Positions 51,574-59,603 of a stretch of DNA of 64,000 bases are shown piece after piece. The number at the start of each line of letters is the position of its first letter. Position 1 is the stretch's first letter. This DNA is from Alistipes sp. (GTDB lineage Bacteria > Bacteroidota > Bacteroidia > Bacteroidales > Rikenellaceae), in assembly GCA_020026435.1 (NCBI GenBank), contig JAHHQK010000006.1:11942-75941 (forward strand), in the 5' to 3' direction. The translations under genes and the position numbers were made by a program. The notes below the pieces were generated by a model. The model was not told the origin of the DNA, searched no databases, and saw nothing but the letters and a program-made list of their open reading frames with translations.

Positions 51574-52392
51574 CTAATATTTATATATTTTAACATTTAA
51601 TATCTCACTTAAAAATTGGACCATGAGTTCTTTCACCTCGTCGATGCTGACCTCGCGCCCCGTCTCGCGGGCGATGGAAGTGGCGCCGCGGTCGGTGAAT
51701 CCACAGGGGTTGATGTTGTGGAACCACCTCAGATCGGTCGTGACATTGAGGGCGAAGCCGTGCATCGTCACGAAACGCGACGAACGCACACCGATGGCGC
51801 AGATCTTGCGTGTGGGGCCTGCTTTGGGGTTGCTCTCGGGGCTTCCGCCCTCTGCAAAAACCGTTCCCGCACCGAGCCATACGCCCGATGCGCCGTGGAT
51901 ACGACCCGCGCGGATACCATAATGCGCCACGGTACGGATCACCGCCTCCTCCAGAGCCTCGATATAGGCCCTCAGTCCGATACCCAACTTCTCCAGATCG
52001 AGAATCGGATAGCAGACCAGCTGGCCCGGGCCGTGGAAGGTGATGTCGCCACCACGATCAATATGAAAGAACTTGGCACCCGACTTTTCCAAAGTTGCGC
52101 GGTCGATGAGCAGATTGCTGCTCTTGCCGCTTTTGCCCAACGTGTAAACGGGCGGGTGCTCAACAAATAGAACGATTCCGGCCGTGTCGGAATTGTCTTT
52201 AAGGATTGTTTTTAATTCGGAGAGTTTGGATTTTAATCCGGTATCGAGGGCGTCATCCTCCCGGGAGGGGTCTTCGCGGGGCCCTTCCCCACCGGAACTC
52301 TTGCCGGCAACGAGACCGTCGAACAAGGCCTGCTGGAATGCCCAGCAGGTGGCGTAATCGCAGTGCCCGAGGTCGTGGAAGATGGCTTTCAT
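51574..52392 (-). CDS. lipB: Octanoyl-[acyl-carrier-protein]:protein N-octanoyltransferase (LipB)
   Basis: LipB moves octanoate from ACP to lipoyl domains, after which LipA inserts sulfur. The 272-residue protein has LGHCDYATCWAFQQ at the N-terminus, VEHPPVYTLGKSG, RGGDITFHGPGQLVCYPI, the active-site Lys in TRKICAIGVRSSR and Cys in NPCGFTDRG. Two extra segments are unusual: about 30 polar residues after residue 28 (from SSGGEGPREDPSRED) and about 15 residues before the Lys (FAEGGSPESNPKAGP), making it some 50 residues longer than E. coli LipB. It lies three bases after lipA. Confidence 0.96.
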   Translation of the reverse strand: MKAIFHDLGHCDYATCWAFQQALFDGLVAGKSSGGEGPREDPSREDDALDTGLKSKLSELKTILKDNSDTAGIVLFVEHPPVYTLGKSGKSSNLLIDRATLEKSGAKFFHIDRGGDITFHGPGQLVCYPILDLEKLGIGLRAYIEALEEAVIRTVAHYGIRAGRIHGASGVWLGAGTVFAEGGSPESNPKAGPTRKICAIGVRSSRFVTMHGFALNVTTDLRWFHNINPCGFTDRGATSIARETGREVSIDEVKELMVQFLSEILNVKIYKY

Positions 52393-52395
52393 TGT

Positions 52396-53277
52396 CTACT
52401 CCATTTCAATCTTTTTGAGGGCTTCTTCGGCTCGGTACGACGATCGGACCATCGGTCCGCTCGCGCAGTAGCTGAAGCCCATCTCCAGTGCTTTTTGCCG
52501 GAACCATTCGAATTTTTCGGGAGTAACATATGCCGCTACGGGATAGTGCTCCATCGTGGGTCGAAGGTATTGGCCCAGCGTTACGATCTTGACGCCCGCC
52601 TCGCGCAGGTCGTGCAGGGTCTGTAACACCTCGTCATCGCTCTCGCCGAGACCCAGCATCAGTCCGCTCTTGGTGACGACACCCCGCGAATGAAGGTAGC
52701 GGAGGGTGTCGAGACTCATCCGGTAGCGGGCCTTGGAACGAACCAGGGGGGTGATGCGCTCGACGGTTTCGATGTTGTGCCCGATAATCTCGGGCTGCGA
52801 CGCCACGACCGTGTCCAGGAACTCGGGGCGTGCGTGCATATCGGGAATAAGGAGCTCGATTACGGCATCCGGATTGGCTTGGCGTATGGCCTCGACCGTG
52901 GCGGCCCAGTGGGCCGCGCCTTCGTCGGGGAGGTCATCGCGCGTTACGGAAGTCAGTACGACATACCTCAGTTTCATCAGGGAAACACTCTCGGCGACCT
53001 TGTGCGGTTCGGCGGGATCGGGCGGCAGCGGTTGGCCCGTGCAGGTGGCACAGAAACGGCAGCCGCGGGTGCAGATATCGCCCAAAATCATGAAGGTCGC
53101 CGTTTTGTGATTCCAGCATTCGGCCTGGTTGGGACAACGGCCGCTGCTGCAAATCGTGTGCAACCCGTGTTTTTGGACAATTTCACGAACCTCGGCATAC
53201 TCAGGGCTTTGGCGAAGTCTGATCTTCAGCCATTCCGGTTTCCGCAGGATGTTTACCTGGTCATTCAACTTCGGCAT
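52396..53277 (-). CDS. lipA: Lipoyl synthase
   Basis: LipA is a radical-SAM enzyme that inserts two sulfur atoms into octanoyl-lysine. The 293-residue protein has both cluster sites: CSSGRCPNQAEC (auxiliary cluster) and DICTRGCRFCAT (SAM cluster, CxxxCxxC). The C-terminal auxiliary-cluster Ser motif is RSSYRAEE. Start MPKLNDQVNILRKPEWLKIRLRQ at 53277 is chosen because the open frame upstream runs through the promoter and G-rich DNA. It is first in the lipA-lipB-recJ operon, under the -7 element at 53306-53313. Confidence 0.97.
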   Translation of the reverse strand: MPKLNDQVNILRKPEWLKIRLRQSPEYAEVREIVQKHGLHTICSSGRCPNQAECWNHKTATFMILGDICTRGCRFCATCTGQPLPPDPAEPHKVAESVSLMKLRYVVLTSVTRDDLPDEGAAHWAATVEAIRQANPDAVIELLIPDMHARPEFLDTVVASQPEIIGHNIETVERITPLVRSKARYRMSLDTLRYLHSRGVVTKSGLMLGLGESDDEVLQTLHDLREAGVKIVTLGQYLRPTMEHYPVAAYVTPEKFEWFRQKALEMGFSYCASGPMVRSSYRAEEALKKIEME

Positions 53278-53305
53278 TTTAAGTTCATTATTTTTCCAAT
53301 TACTG

Positions 53306-53313
53306 CAAAAATA
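53306..53313 (-). promoter_or_regulatory. Promoter -7 element for lipA-lipB-recJ
   Basis: The minus strand reads TATTTTTG, 28 bases before the lipA ATG. The remainder of the 543-base lipA-AraC gap is G-rich (53350-53530), then AT-rich, with one terminator. Confidence 0.6.
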
Positions 53314-53581
53314 GAAAAAATAATTGATATTTCCCTTCATGTTTCGATTAATTATGGGGCGGCCGGAGGTTTTTTTATCGTCGGTTTGGTGCATCGGCCC
53401 TGTGGAAAGGGAAGGGCCAGAGGGGCGGCCGGGGGTGGAAAACCGTGGGAAGGAGGGCTGTGGAGGGGCGATAGTCCTCTGTTGGTGCATTTTAGGGGAA
53501 AATGCGCCTGAAACGGGTGTGTGATGTGTGTCGTGTTCCGAAAATGGAGAATTTCGGAGTAATTAACAGAGTGGAAGGGGT

Positions 53582-53616
53582 AAAAAAAGAAGAAGCTCAT
53601 CGGGTGATGAGCCTCT
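53582..53616 (-). terminator. Terminator on the minus strand downstream of the AraC-type gene
   Basis: Minus strand GCTCATC / GATGAGC stem around a four-base loop with partly paired flanks, followed by TTCTTTTTTTA. It lies about 205 bases past the AraC-type stop. Confidence 0.8.
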
Positions 53617-53820
53617 TCTGGTTAGGTTAGTTAGGTTAATGAGAGTAGGAATCCCATATTTTGTTATCACAAAGATAAGTCGAATTCCATGAAGTTCCAA
53701 ATAAATTTCAGAGATTTTTATAAAAAACAGGAAATAAAAAGAGGGGTAATAATTAAATTTTTTTAAATAATACCCCTATCTCATGCTTTTCATAAAAACT
53801 GAAAAGGGGTTCGCCGGCCT

Positions 53821-54711
53821 TTAGAGGGAAGCCGCGTTGACGTCGGGCGAGGTCGTCAGGTGGTGGGCCCGGTAGTTGGCCGGGGTCATGTCATATTCCT
53901 TTTTGAACAATTTGATGAAGTGCGACGTGTTCGGGAACGTACACTCGTTGCCGATCTCGGAGATGGATTTCGAGGTCGAAAGCAGCAGCAGGCGCGAGTG
54001 CATGAGTCGCTGGTGGATGTACCATTTGTGGGGCGGCATCTCGAAATGACGGCGGAATTCCTTCTTGAACGAGGTGAGTGAGCGGTTGGTCAGATGGGCC
54101 AGCTCCTCGATCGATATGTCCTTGAAGATGTGGTTGTAGACCGTCTTTTCAAAACTCTCGTCAGCCGAGTCGATATTGCTCAGGAGTTTGTACTTCAGCG
54201 GGCAGTCCTCGTGGGAGGCGATCAGGTAGATCAGCTCGGTCATCTTGATGTTTTCAGCCGTGTTGTCGTGGCGGAAGCCCTCGGCACGCAGGTAGTTGGC
54301 GGTGTTCTGGAAGAAGGTGCGCAGGGAGGTCCAGGCCGGCATCACGACATGGTTGAGATTGAGACACTCCTCGCCCGTGCAGTCATAGACGACACTCAGC
54401 CCGTAGGTGATATTGAGGTGGAGGAGGGTGTGTTGAAGTTCTTCTGGGGTGTAGTAGAATACCAGTTCCTCGTAGGGATGCTCCTCACCGGGGGTGTTCT
54501 CGATGTAGTGCTGGCCGATGCTCAGGTAGAAGACATCGCCACGGTTCACGCTGATGCGTTTGTCGCCGTTGTAGATGTGTTTGGTGCCGTGGAGCACATA
54601 GCCGATGGCGTAGCGGGAGAGAGCCTGAGATTGAATGCCGTTGTGTAGCGTTTCGATCATCTTGACGATCATCGGTTGGAAGGTCGTCGATGGAGTTTTG
54701 GTGTTTTTCAT
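53821..54711 (-). CDS. AraC-family transcriptional regulator
   Basis: A 296-residue regulator. The N-terminal ~170 residues are a cupin-like sensing domain (GYVLHGTKHIYNGDKRISVNRGDVFYLSIGQHYIENTPG). The last ~100 residues hold two helix-turn-helix units: DISIEELAHLTNRSLTSFKKEFRRHFEMPPHKWYIHQRL and SISEIGNECTFPNTSHFIKLFKKEYDMTPANYR, the AraC signature. The ligand and targets are unknown. An inverted repeat (54764-54778) about 50 bases upstream of the start is a possible operator. Flanked by a membrane-protein gene upstream and lipA downstream. Confidence 0.93.
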   Translation of the reverse strand: MKNTKTPSTTFQPMIVKMIETLHNGIQSQALSRYAIGYVLHGTKHIYNGDKRISVNRGDVFYLSIGQHYIENTPGEEHPYEELVFYYTPEELQHTLLHLNITYGLSVVYDCTGEECLNLNHVVMPAWTSLRTFFQNTANYLRAEGFRHDNTAENIKMTELIYLIASHEDCPLKYKLLSNIDSADESFEKTVYNHIFKDISIEELAHLTNRSLTSFKKEFRRHFEMPPHKWYIHQRLMHSRLLLLSTSKSISEIGNECTFPNTSHFIKLFKKEYDMTPANYRAHHLTTSPDVNAASL

Positions 54712-54763
54712 AATAAATAGTACTTTATCGTTGGTCTAATATGTGTGTGTTTTTTAGCAAGAT

Positions 54764-54778
54764 TTCCTCATTGAGGAA
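54764..54778. promoter_or_regulatory. Inverted repeat upstream of the AraC-type gene
   Basis: TTCCTCA-T-TGAGGAA: perfect 7-base arms with a one-base centre, in AT-rich DNA 53 bases before the start codon. It could be an operator for the regulator; no evidence beyond position and symmetry. Confidence 0.35.
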
Positions 54779-54890
54779 TTTTGATACGACAAAATACAAT
54801 AAATTATTTGAATATACAAAAACGACAATATAATCAATGGTCAGTAATATGCAATAATGACCCAAGTTGGGTGCTTTTGAGCTAAATTTA

Positions 54891-55910
54891 TTATTGGAAA
54901 ATGATGCGAACAGCCGTCAAAACAAGCAAGAGCAGGTAGATTGATGTTGAGAGTGAGCGTGAGACTCGGATCAAAAAGCAGGGCATCAGCATGGCGGCCG
55001 GAGGGGCCATCAGGAGGAGTTGGTCGGGGGTGGCAGCGGGGGCGGCCGCGAGGAGGATCGCGAGGAGGAAAACGCCCGTATTGAAGATCAGAATGAAGCG
55101 CGGTTTGGTCCCGACGGCATAGAGATTCGACAGTAAGATCTGGATTGCGGCCAGGCTCAGCAGGCCGACGATGGCCAGTGCGCCCCATTGCAGGTGGGTG
55201 AACGAGAGGAGCATGGCGAGGGGTGAACCCTGCCAAAAGAGGAGTCCGAGGGTTCGGATCGGGGCCGTGAGGTCGCCGCCCATGGCCCAGTTGACGTAGC
55301 TGAGGGCGAGGGGCAGGACGAGCAGTCCGGCCAGGGCGACCACGACTTCGCGCAGGGTGCGGCGGAAGAGCAGCAGGCCGAAGGGCATGATGAGCAGCAG
55401 GGGCAGAGTGGCGGGGGTGAGGCAGATCAGCGCACCCATATAGAGGCCCGTGCGGAATACGGCGTCGAAGGTGTATCCGCTGCGGAAGGAGCGGGCGAAA
55501 TTCTTCATGAAATAGGCCAGGAAGGTCATCGACAGGATACCCTGAAGCGAGAGTCCCTCCAGACCGACCAGGCAGGCGAGGATGGCAACCAGGGGGATGG
55601 GGATGCAGGTCGAGACCTTATAGAGGTTATAGCGTATGGCCTGGCGTCCGACCGAGAGGGACGTGAAGAGGAAGGCGAAGACGGCGATCAGCTTCGACCA
55701 GCCCGGGAAAGCCGTCTGAAAGGCGCAAATCAGCGCGGAAGGCATCCCGATGGCCAATCCCTCGGCGGGGGCTGTATCAGCGATCCCTGCGGCTGAAAAT
55801 GCTGCGCAGGAGGCATCGGCGAATGAGGTGGCGTTCACGCAGACGATGGCGAGCGTGAAAGTGGTCAAAAAGGCCGGAACGAAGGGTTGGCGGGCAATAT
55901 CGAATGTCAT
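54891..55910 (-). CDS. Multipass inner-membrane protein, function unknown
   Basis: A 339-residue very hydrophobic protein with roughly nine or ten membrane segments (FLTTFTLAIVCVNATSFA, LIAVFAFLFTSLSV, IPLVAILACLVGLEGLSL, MGALICLTPATLPLLLIMPFGLLLF, VVALAGLLVLPLALSYV, AILLAAAPAATPDQLLLMAPPAAMLM). A basic cytoplasmic loop FRRTLREVV follows the fourth or fifth segment. I do not recognise a named family; the pattern recalls DUF6427-type Bacteroidota membrane proteins. The start MTFDIARQPFVPAFL is chosen over a Met 40 codons upstream because that extension is Pro/Arg-rich and unlike the family. Its promoter diverges from rnhB. Confidence 0.65.
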   Translation of the reverse strand: MTFDIARQPFVPAFLTTFTLAIVCVNATSFADASCAAFSAAGIADTAPAEGLAIGMPSALICAFQTAFPGWSKLIAVFAFLFTSLSVGRQAIRYNLYKVSTCIPIPLVAILACLVGLEGLSLQGILSMTFLAYFMKNFARSFRSGYTFDAVFRTGLYMGALICLTPATLPLLLIMPFGLLLFRRTLREVVVALAGLLVLPLALSYVNWAMGGDLTAPIRTLGLLFWQGSPLAMLLSFTHLQWGALAIVGLLSLAAIQILLSNLYAVGTKPRFILIFNTGVFLLAILLAAAPAATPDQLLLMAPPAAMLMPCFLIRVSRSLSTSIYLLLLVLTAVRIIFQ

Positions 55911-56040
55911 ATCTACGGTCTGTTGTCGGGGGGTCGGCGGGCTTGGGCCGAGGGGTTTTTCCCTGGGGCTTTGCCTGCGTTTCCGGGGTTTGGGGTGCGG
56001 ATGTTCTGCCGCGGAGGTGTTCCGGGGCATGCATCATCTA

Positions 56041-56048
56041 CAAAAGTA
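56041..56048 (-). promoter_or_regulatory. Promoter -7 element for the multipass membrane protein
   Basis: The minus strand reads TACTTTTG. A CAAA (TTTG on the minus strand) at 56071-56074 lies 22 bases behind it, a plausible -33. The leader to the chosen start would be ~125 bases. Confidence 0.5.
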
Positions 56049-56081
56049 GCGAAAAAAGCCGGAACGAAGCCAAAATATTGC

Positions 56082-56089
56082 TAACTTTG
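56082..56089 (+). promoter_or_regulatory. Promoter -7 element directly before rnhB
   Basis: TAACTTTG with seven bases between its G and the rnhB ATG, again implying an almost leaderless mRNA. Confidence 0.5.
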
Positions 56090-56096
56090 TTCGCCT

Positions 56097-56693
56097 ATGT
56101 TGGAAAATCAATATCAATACGACCTGCTGGAAGCGGGATGTGACGAAGCCGGGCGCGGATGCCTGGCCGGTCCTGTATTTGCCGCTGCGGTGATTCTGCC
56201 GCGCGATTTTCACCACCCTCTGCTCAACGATTCCAAGCAGTTGACCGAGCGTCAGCGCGATTTGCTGCGTCCGATCATCGAGTGCGAAGCCGTGGCGTGG
56301 GCCGTGGAGGCGGTGTCGGCGGCGCGTATCGACGAGATCAACATACTTAATGCCTCGTTCGAGGGGATGTCGCTAGCGGCCGACCGTCTGGAGCCGCGGC
56401 CGCAGTTCCTGGCCATCGACGGAAACCGTTTCCGCACCGGGCTCGACATACCCTACCATTGCGTGGTCAAGGGTGATGCCACCTATGCCGACATTGCCGC
56501 GGCCTCGGTGCTGGCCAAGACCCACCGTGACGAATATATGTATCGCATAGCCCGCGAATATCCCCAGTACGGTTGGGACAAGAACAAGGGCTACCCCACT
56601 CGTGCCCATCGTCTGGCCATCCACGAGCACGGACTCTCTCCGCACCATCGTCTGACCTTCAACCACGAATTGGGTCAGTTGGAACTTTTTTAG
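56097..56693 (+). CDS. rnhB: Ribonuclease HII
   Basis: RNase HII cuts RNA in RNA-DNA hybrids and removes single ribonucleotides from DNA. The 198-residue protein shows the metal-binding EAGCDEAGRGCLAGPVFAAAVILP near residue 14, LNDSKQLTERQRD, DGNRF, HCVVKGDATYADIAAASVLAKTHRDEYM and the terminal GYPTRAHRLAIHEHGLSPHHR. All catalytic acids are present. The ATG at 56097 is the only Met before the conserved core, and it sits very close to a -7 element. A terminator lies 20 bases downstream. Confidence 0.97.
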   Translation: MLENQYQYDLLEAGCDEAGRGCLAGPVFAAAVILPRDFHHPLLNDSKQLTERQRDLLRPIIECEAVAWAVEAVSAARIDEINILNASFEGMSLAADRLEPRPQFLAIDGNRFRTGLDIPYHCVVKGDATYADIAAASVLAKTHRDEYMYRIAREYPQYGWDKNKGYPTRAHRLAIHEHGLSPHHRLTFNHELGQLELF

Positions 56694-56715
56694 GGCGGAG
56701 TGTGGAAAACTTGTG

Positions 56716-56752
56716 AAAATCGGTTGAAAAATTCTATTTGCCGATTTTTTTC
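56716..56752 (+). terminator. Terminator after rnhB
   Basis: Stem AAATCGG / CCGATTT (56717-56723 and 56741-56747) running into T7. It starts 22 bases after the stop codon. Confidence 0.85.
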
Positions 56753-57645
56753 GCTCCTATTTCGACGGGGGATTTTCCCCGTCTGATTGGGGGTGAATCA
56801 TACCCTTTTCATAGTTGAAAAATCACGGCATTCGAGGCGGAAATTGATACCTGCTTTGTAAATCTTATCAATCATATTTTGTTTATAATCATCTGTTTGT
56901 GAGCTTTCATTCATTTGATCAACATTCAGAAACAATTCTTTGTTGAAAACTTTTTCACAAGGATTTTTTTGTGAATTTACAAGCCCTTAAAAATAGATTT
57001 TTAACCCTCTGAGAATCGCTTATTCCGAGACGTAGTGGTCCATGCCCTTGAATATTCCGTTCACAGAGGGGCTAAAATTCCCGAAATTGAGCCATGTGTG
57101 AAAATTGTCCTTTCCGAAAAAAGAGGCGATCTCCGCATGAAGAGCTTTCCGAAAAATCGTGAAGAGGGAGGAAAGTCGGATCGGAAAAAATTTTTGGACA
57201 AAAATAGGAGTGGAGGTCGGGCAAGGTGGCGGGATGATAAATCGGGAGTAAAAATACCGGTTGTCGGAAAAGTCGGTTTCTCTCTGATGGCCAAACGGAA
57301 AATTTGGGGAAGAGAGGGTGCCACGAAAATATTTTCTGAACGGGCGGGAATCCGATGGAGAGGGGATCCGCTGGTGTGGCGATCGGCTTGGAAAAGCAAC
57401 GGAGATTTTGTCGGGAGAGGGGGCGGGCGAAGGTCAACCCTGGAGTAGAGGTGATGCGGAGGGTGTCGTTTTGGGGGATAAGTTGTGAGTTCGGAGGGTG
57501 GGCGGATCGGGATAGGTTGTAAATGAGTAGGATGTGTTGGTATGGAGATATACAGAGAAAAAGGTGTTGGAGGCGATAAGCGGGGCGGAGGAATAGTCGG
57601 AGTATTCCGATGGTAGGAAGATGCTGAAAAATTGATGGGCTGAAA
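56753..57645. other. Gene-free region after rnhB
   Basis: About 900 bases without a gene I can support. 56800-57010 is AT-rich compared with the rest of the window, with runs such as TTTTTTGTGAATTTAC. 57060-57645 is purine-rich on the plus strand. An open frame at 57035-57448 (137 codons) is Arg/Lys/Gly-rich with no recognisable pattern and is rejected as a chance frame. Confidence 0.5.
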
Positions 57646-57960
57646 GGCTGAAGTTTCTTGAGTCCTAAGGTGCGATAGCGAGCAGAAGGGCTCCTGGACC
57701 GAATACTCCTGAGGAGTAAGCGATGGTAAGTTAGAGAATGCTGGGCTGAAGTTCCCAGAGGGATAAGCGACGATGGAAGATTGGAGGCTGAGGCTCCTTG
57801 AAAGGCAAACGAAGGTGTAAAACTGGAGGACTAAGGCTTCTTGAGAGCCAAGCAGAGATCGAGAGTCAGAGAGCTAAAGCTCCTCTTGAAGACCAAACGG
57901 TAATGGAGAGCTGGAGGGCTGATGAGATGTCGTGGAGGAGATAGGTGGAGAGTGAAAGAC
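57646..57960 (+). repeat. Degenerate tandem repeat, ~43-51 base units
   Basis: Seven imperfect units begin at about 57646, 57697, 57744, 57786, 57828, 57871 and 57916 (steps 51, 47, 42, 42, 43, 45). Each shows a GGCTGAAG-like head, a CTCCTTGAG or CCCAGAGGG centre, an AAGC-GA segment and a GGAGA-rich tail. The centres tend to form tiny stems (GGCTTCTTGAGAGCC, TCCCAGAGGGA, ACTCCTGAGGAGT), as if selected at RNA or DNA structure level. Steps are not multiples of three and stops occur, so it is not coding. No spacers are conserved, so it is not CRISPR. Function unknown. Confidence 0.7.
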
Positions 57961-57984
57961 ACGGGGATCGAGAGCGTCGGGCAT

Positions 57985-58024
57985 AAAAAAAGAGGACAAT
58001 CCCCGAAGGATGTCCTCTTTTTTT
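57985..58024. terminator. Bidirectional terminator after the exbD operon
   Basis: A 7-bp stem GAGGACA / TGTCCTC (57992-57998 and 58011-58017) flanked by A-run and T-run on the two sides. It ends the minus-strand exbB-exbD operon and also closes off the repeat region on the plus strand. Confidence 0.9.
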
Positions 58025-58042
58025 GAAAGTGACGGTTAAGGT

Positions 58043-58513
58043 TTAGTAACCATTCGACTTCGAAGCAGCATAGTTGATCTTCAGTGCGTTGGCACGGCGA
58101 AGCTCCTGCTTGATGTCGGTGATGATACCCATCTTGGAGCCCACATCGGCCTTCAAGCAGATAGTCATCGAGGCACGATCGACCTCATTGAGATTATCAC
58201 GCTCTGCGGCGCAGAAGTCCAAGATGTCCTTGGTCGTCTTATACGAGTCGTTCAGCTGAATACGCGGAGCCGTACCGAACTTGGCCTGCATGGCCAGCGA
58301 AGGCGAACCCACGTGGATGTAACTTACCAACGACTTCTTTGCCAATTTCTGTACCTCGGTAGCCTCGGGGAGTTTGTATCTTACGAGCAACTCCTGATCA
58401 CGCATGGTCGTCGAGACCATGAAGAAGAAGAGGATCATGAAGATAACGTCCGGAAGCGATGCTGTCGAGATAGGGGGCAAACCTTTGTTGCCCTTCTTTT
58501 TCATTACTGCCAT
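58043..58513 (-). CDS. exbD: ExbD/TolR-family biopolymer transporter, second copy
   Basis: A 156-residue bitopic membrane protein: short cytoplasmic N-terminus, one membrane segment with the ExbD aspartate (STASLPDVIFMILFFFMVSTTMRD), and a periplasmic domain to the end (IQLNDSYKTTKDILDFCAAERDNLNE, MTICLKADVGSKMGIITDIKQELRRANALKINYAA). ExbD dimers sit in ExbB pentamers and use the proton gradient, via the membrane Asp, to energise TonB-dependent transport. It lies five bases after another ExbD gene; Bacteroidota often carry two. Here it is the last gene of the operon. Confidence 0.9.
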   Translation of the reverse strand: MAVMKKKGNKGLPPISTASLPDVIFMILFFFMVSTTMRDQELLVRYKLPEATEVQKLAKKSLVSYIHVGSPSLAMQAKFGTAPRIQLNDSYKTTKDILDFCAAERDNLNEVDRASMTICLKADVGSKMGIITDIKQELRRANALKINYAASKSNGY

Positions 58514-58518
58514 ATCTT

Positions 58519-59124
58519 CTACTTCTTAATATTACGCGGCTCTGCCTCGGAGAGTTTCGGCGGAATAGCCGTCGTGACGGCCTTACGCAACTCTTCGTTC
58601 AGATCGGCAAATTTTGCGTTGAACTTTTTCATGCTGACCTCATCACGCACCTCGTTGAAGGCACGGGTGATCTCATTCTGGACCATGATATATACCTTGT
58701 AGCCGGTATCACGGGTGGTTTGCAACGAAACAACGCCCTGGCTCTCGGGATATACCCACTTACTACCATCGGGGAGAGCGATCTCTACGTCCTTCTTTTC
58801 GGGATATTCGGGATCATCCATCGGATTGAGGATGAATTCCTTGACTTTATCCTTAATCTGGCGCAGGTCAACAATCTCCTGTTTTCCCGGTATGCCCATC
58901 ATGATGCTGCCGTTACCCGAAACGAGTACCAGCATCAGGTTACGCTCCTTGACCTTCACATCCTCTACCTTCTGATTCTCGGGAGGCATGGGAGGAAGCA
59001 TTCGGGCGATACCCGTATCGACATTCATAGTAGTGGCAACCAAGAAGAAGATGAGCAGCAAGAAGGCGATGTCGGCCATAGAACCGGCATTGATCTCCTG
59101 TACTTGTCTTTTATTTCCTGCCAT
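58519..59124 (-). CDS. exbD: ExbD/TolR-family biopolymer transporter, first copy
   Basis: A 201-residue ExbD: cytoplasmic MAGNKRQVQEINAGS, membrane segment with the key Asp in GSMADIAFLLLIFFLVATTMN, then a periplasmic domain of ~165 residues, longer than in the second copy. The periplasmic part includes NLMLVLVSGNGSIMMGIPGKQ and ends with a charged tail. It is a paralogue of the neighbouring gene with low identity outside the membrane segment. It lies 11 bases after the four-segment membrane protein, in the exbB-orf-exbD-exbD order seen in Bacteroidota Ton clusters. Confidence 0.9.
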   Translation of the reverse strand: MAGNKRQVQEINAGSMADIAFLLLIFFLVATTMNVDTGIARMLPPMPPENQKVEDVKVKERNLMLVLVSGNGSIMMGIPGKQEIVDLRQIKDKVKEFILNPMDDPEYPEKKDVEIALPDGSKWVYPESQGVVSLQTTRDTGYKVYIMVQNEITRAFNEVRDEVSMKKFNAKFADLNEELRKAVTTAIPPKLSEAEPRNIKK

Positions 59125-59135
59125 GGTTGTTATTC

Positions 59136-59576
59136 CTATTTAAATACACTGCAAATTTCGGTAACTACGGCCGTTGCAAAGGCTGCAACAAAGGCTACAT
59201 AGGTCACCAGGATGCTGGTCTCGGTCAGAACAGTCTCGCCTTGACCGAAGAAACCATTGGTCTGGAGGTCTACGATCTGGATGTTGTGACCGGCCGAGAT
59301 GAAATACGATGCACCGACTACGATCAGCACCAGGGCCAGCGACAAGATCGTGCCCTTGATGCCTGCCGGGTTTTGGATCATTCCGAACAGGGCGCAGAAG
59401 ATGGCCGATGCGATGCCGAATACAAAGAGGAAGTAAGTCCACATAAGTATCATGCTGACCGCACTGTCATCGCCGCTTGCGCTCTCCAGGGGATCACCGA
59501 GAACCAGGTTGTAAGCCAACAAAGCTACGGTAATCGCCATCAGAATGCCCAACAATATGTTTAAAAACTTTTTCAT
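59136..59576 (-). CDS. Small four-segment membrane protein of the Ton cluster
   Basis: A 146-residue protein with about four membrane segments (FLNILLGILMAITVALLAYNLVLG, VSMILMWTYFLFVFGIASAIFCALFG, TILSLALVLIVVGASYFIS, VTYVAFVAAFATAVVTEICSVF). No named family is recognised; the same kind of small membrane protein regularly occurs between ExbB and ExbD genes in Bacteroidota. It may be an accessory subunit of the proton-driven complex. It lies 27 bases after exbB and 11 before exbD. Confidence 0.7.
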   Translation of the reverse strand: MKKFLNILLGILMAITVALLAYNLVLGDPLESASGDDSAVSMILMWTYFLFVFGIASAIFCALFGMIQNPAGIKGTILSLALVLIVVGASYFISAGHNIQIVDLQTNGFFGQGETVLTETSILVTYVAFVAAFATAVVTEICSVFK

Positions 59577-59603
59577 TTGTGTTAGACTCTTTTAATCGTT
59601 GGA

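Noticed and set aside
57035..57448. A 137-codon open frame in the gene-free region after rnhB
   Set aside because: Its composition (Arg, Lys, Gly, few hydrophobics) is that of purine-rich DNA read by chance; no start signal, no domain pattern and no operon partner.
57646..57960. The tandem repeat as a CRISPR array
   Set aside because: Units are imperfect along their whole length, spacing varies from 42 to 51 bases, there are no unique spacers between identical repeats, and no cas genes are nearby.
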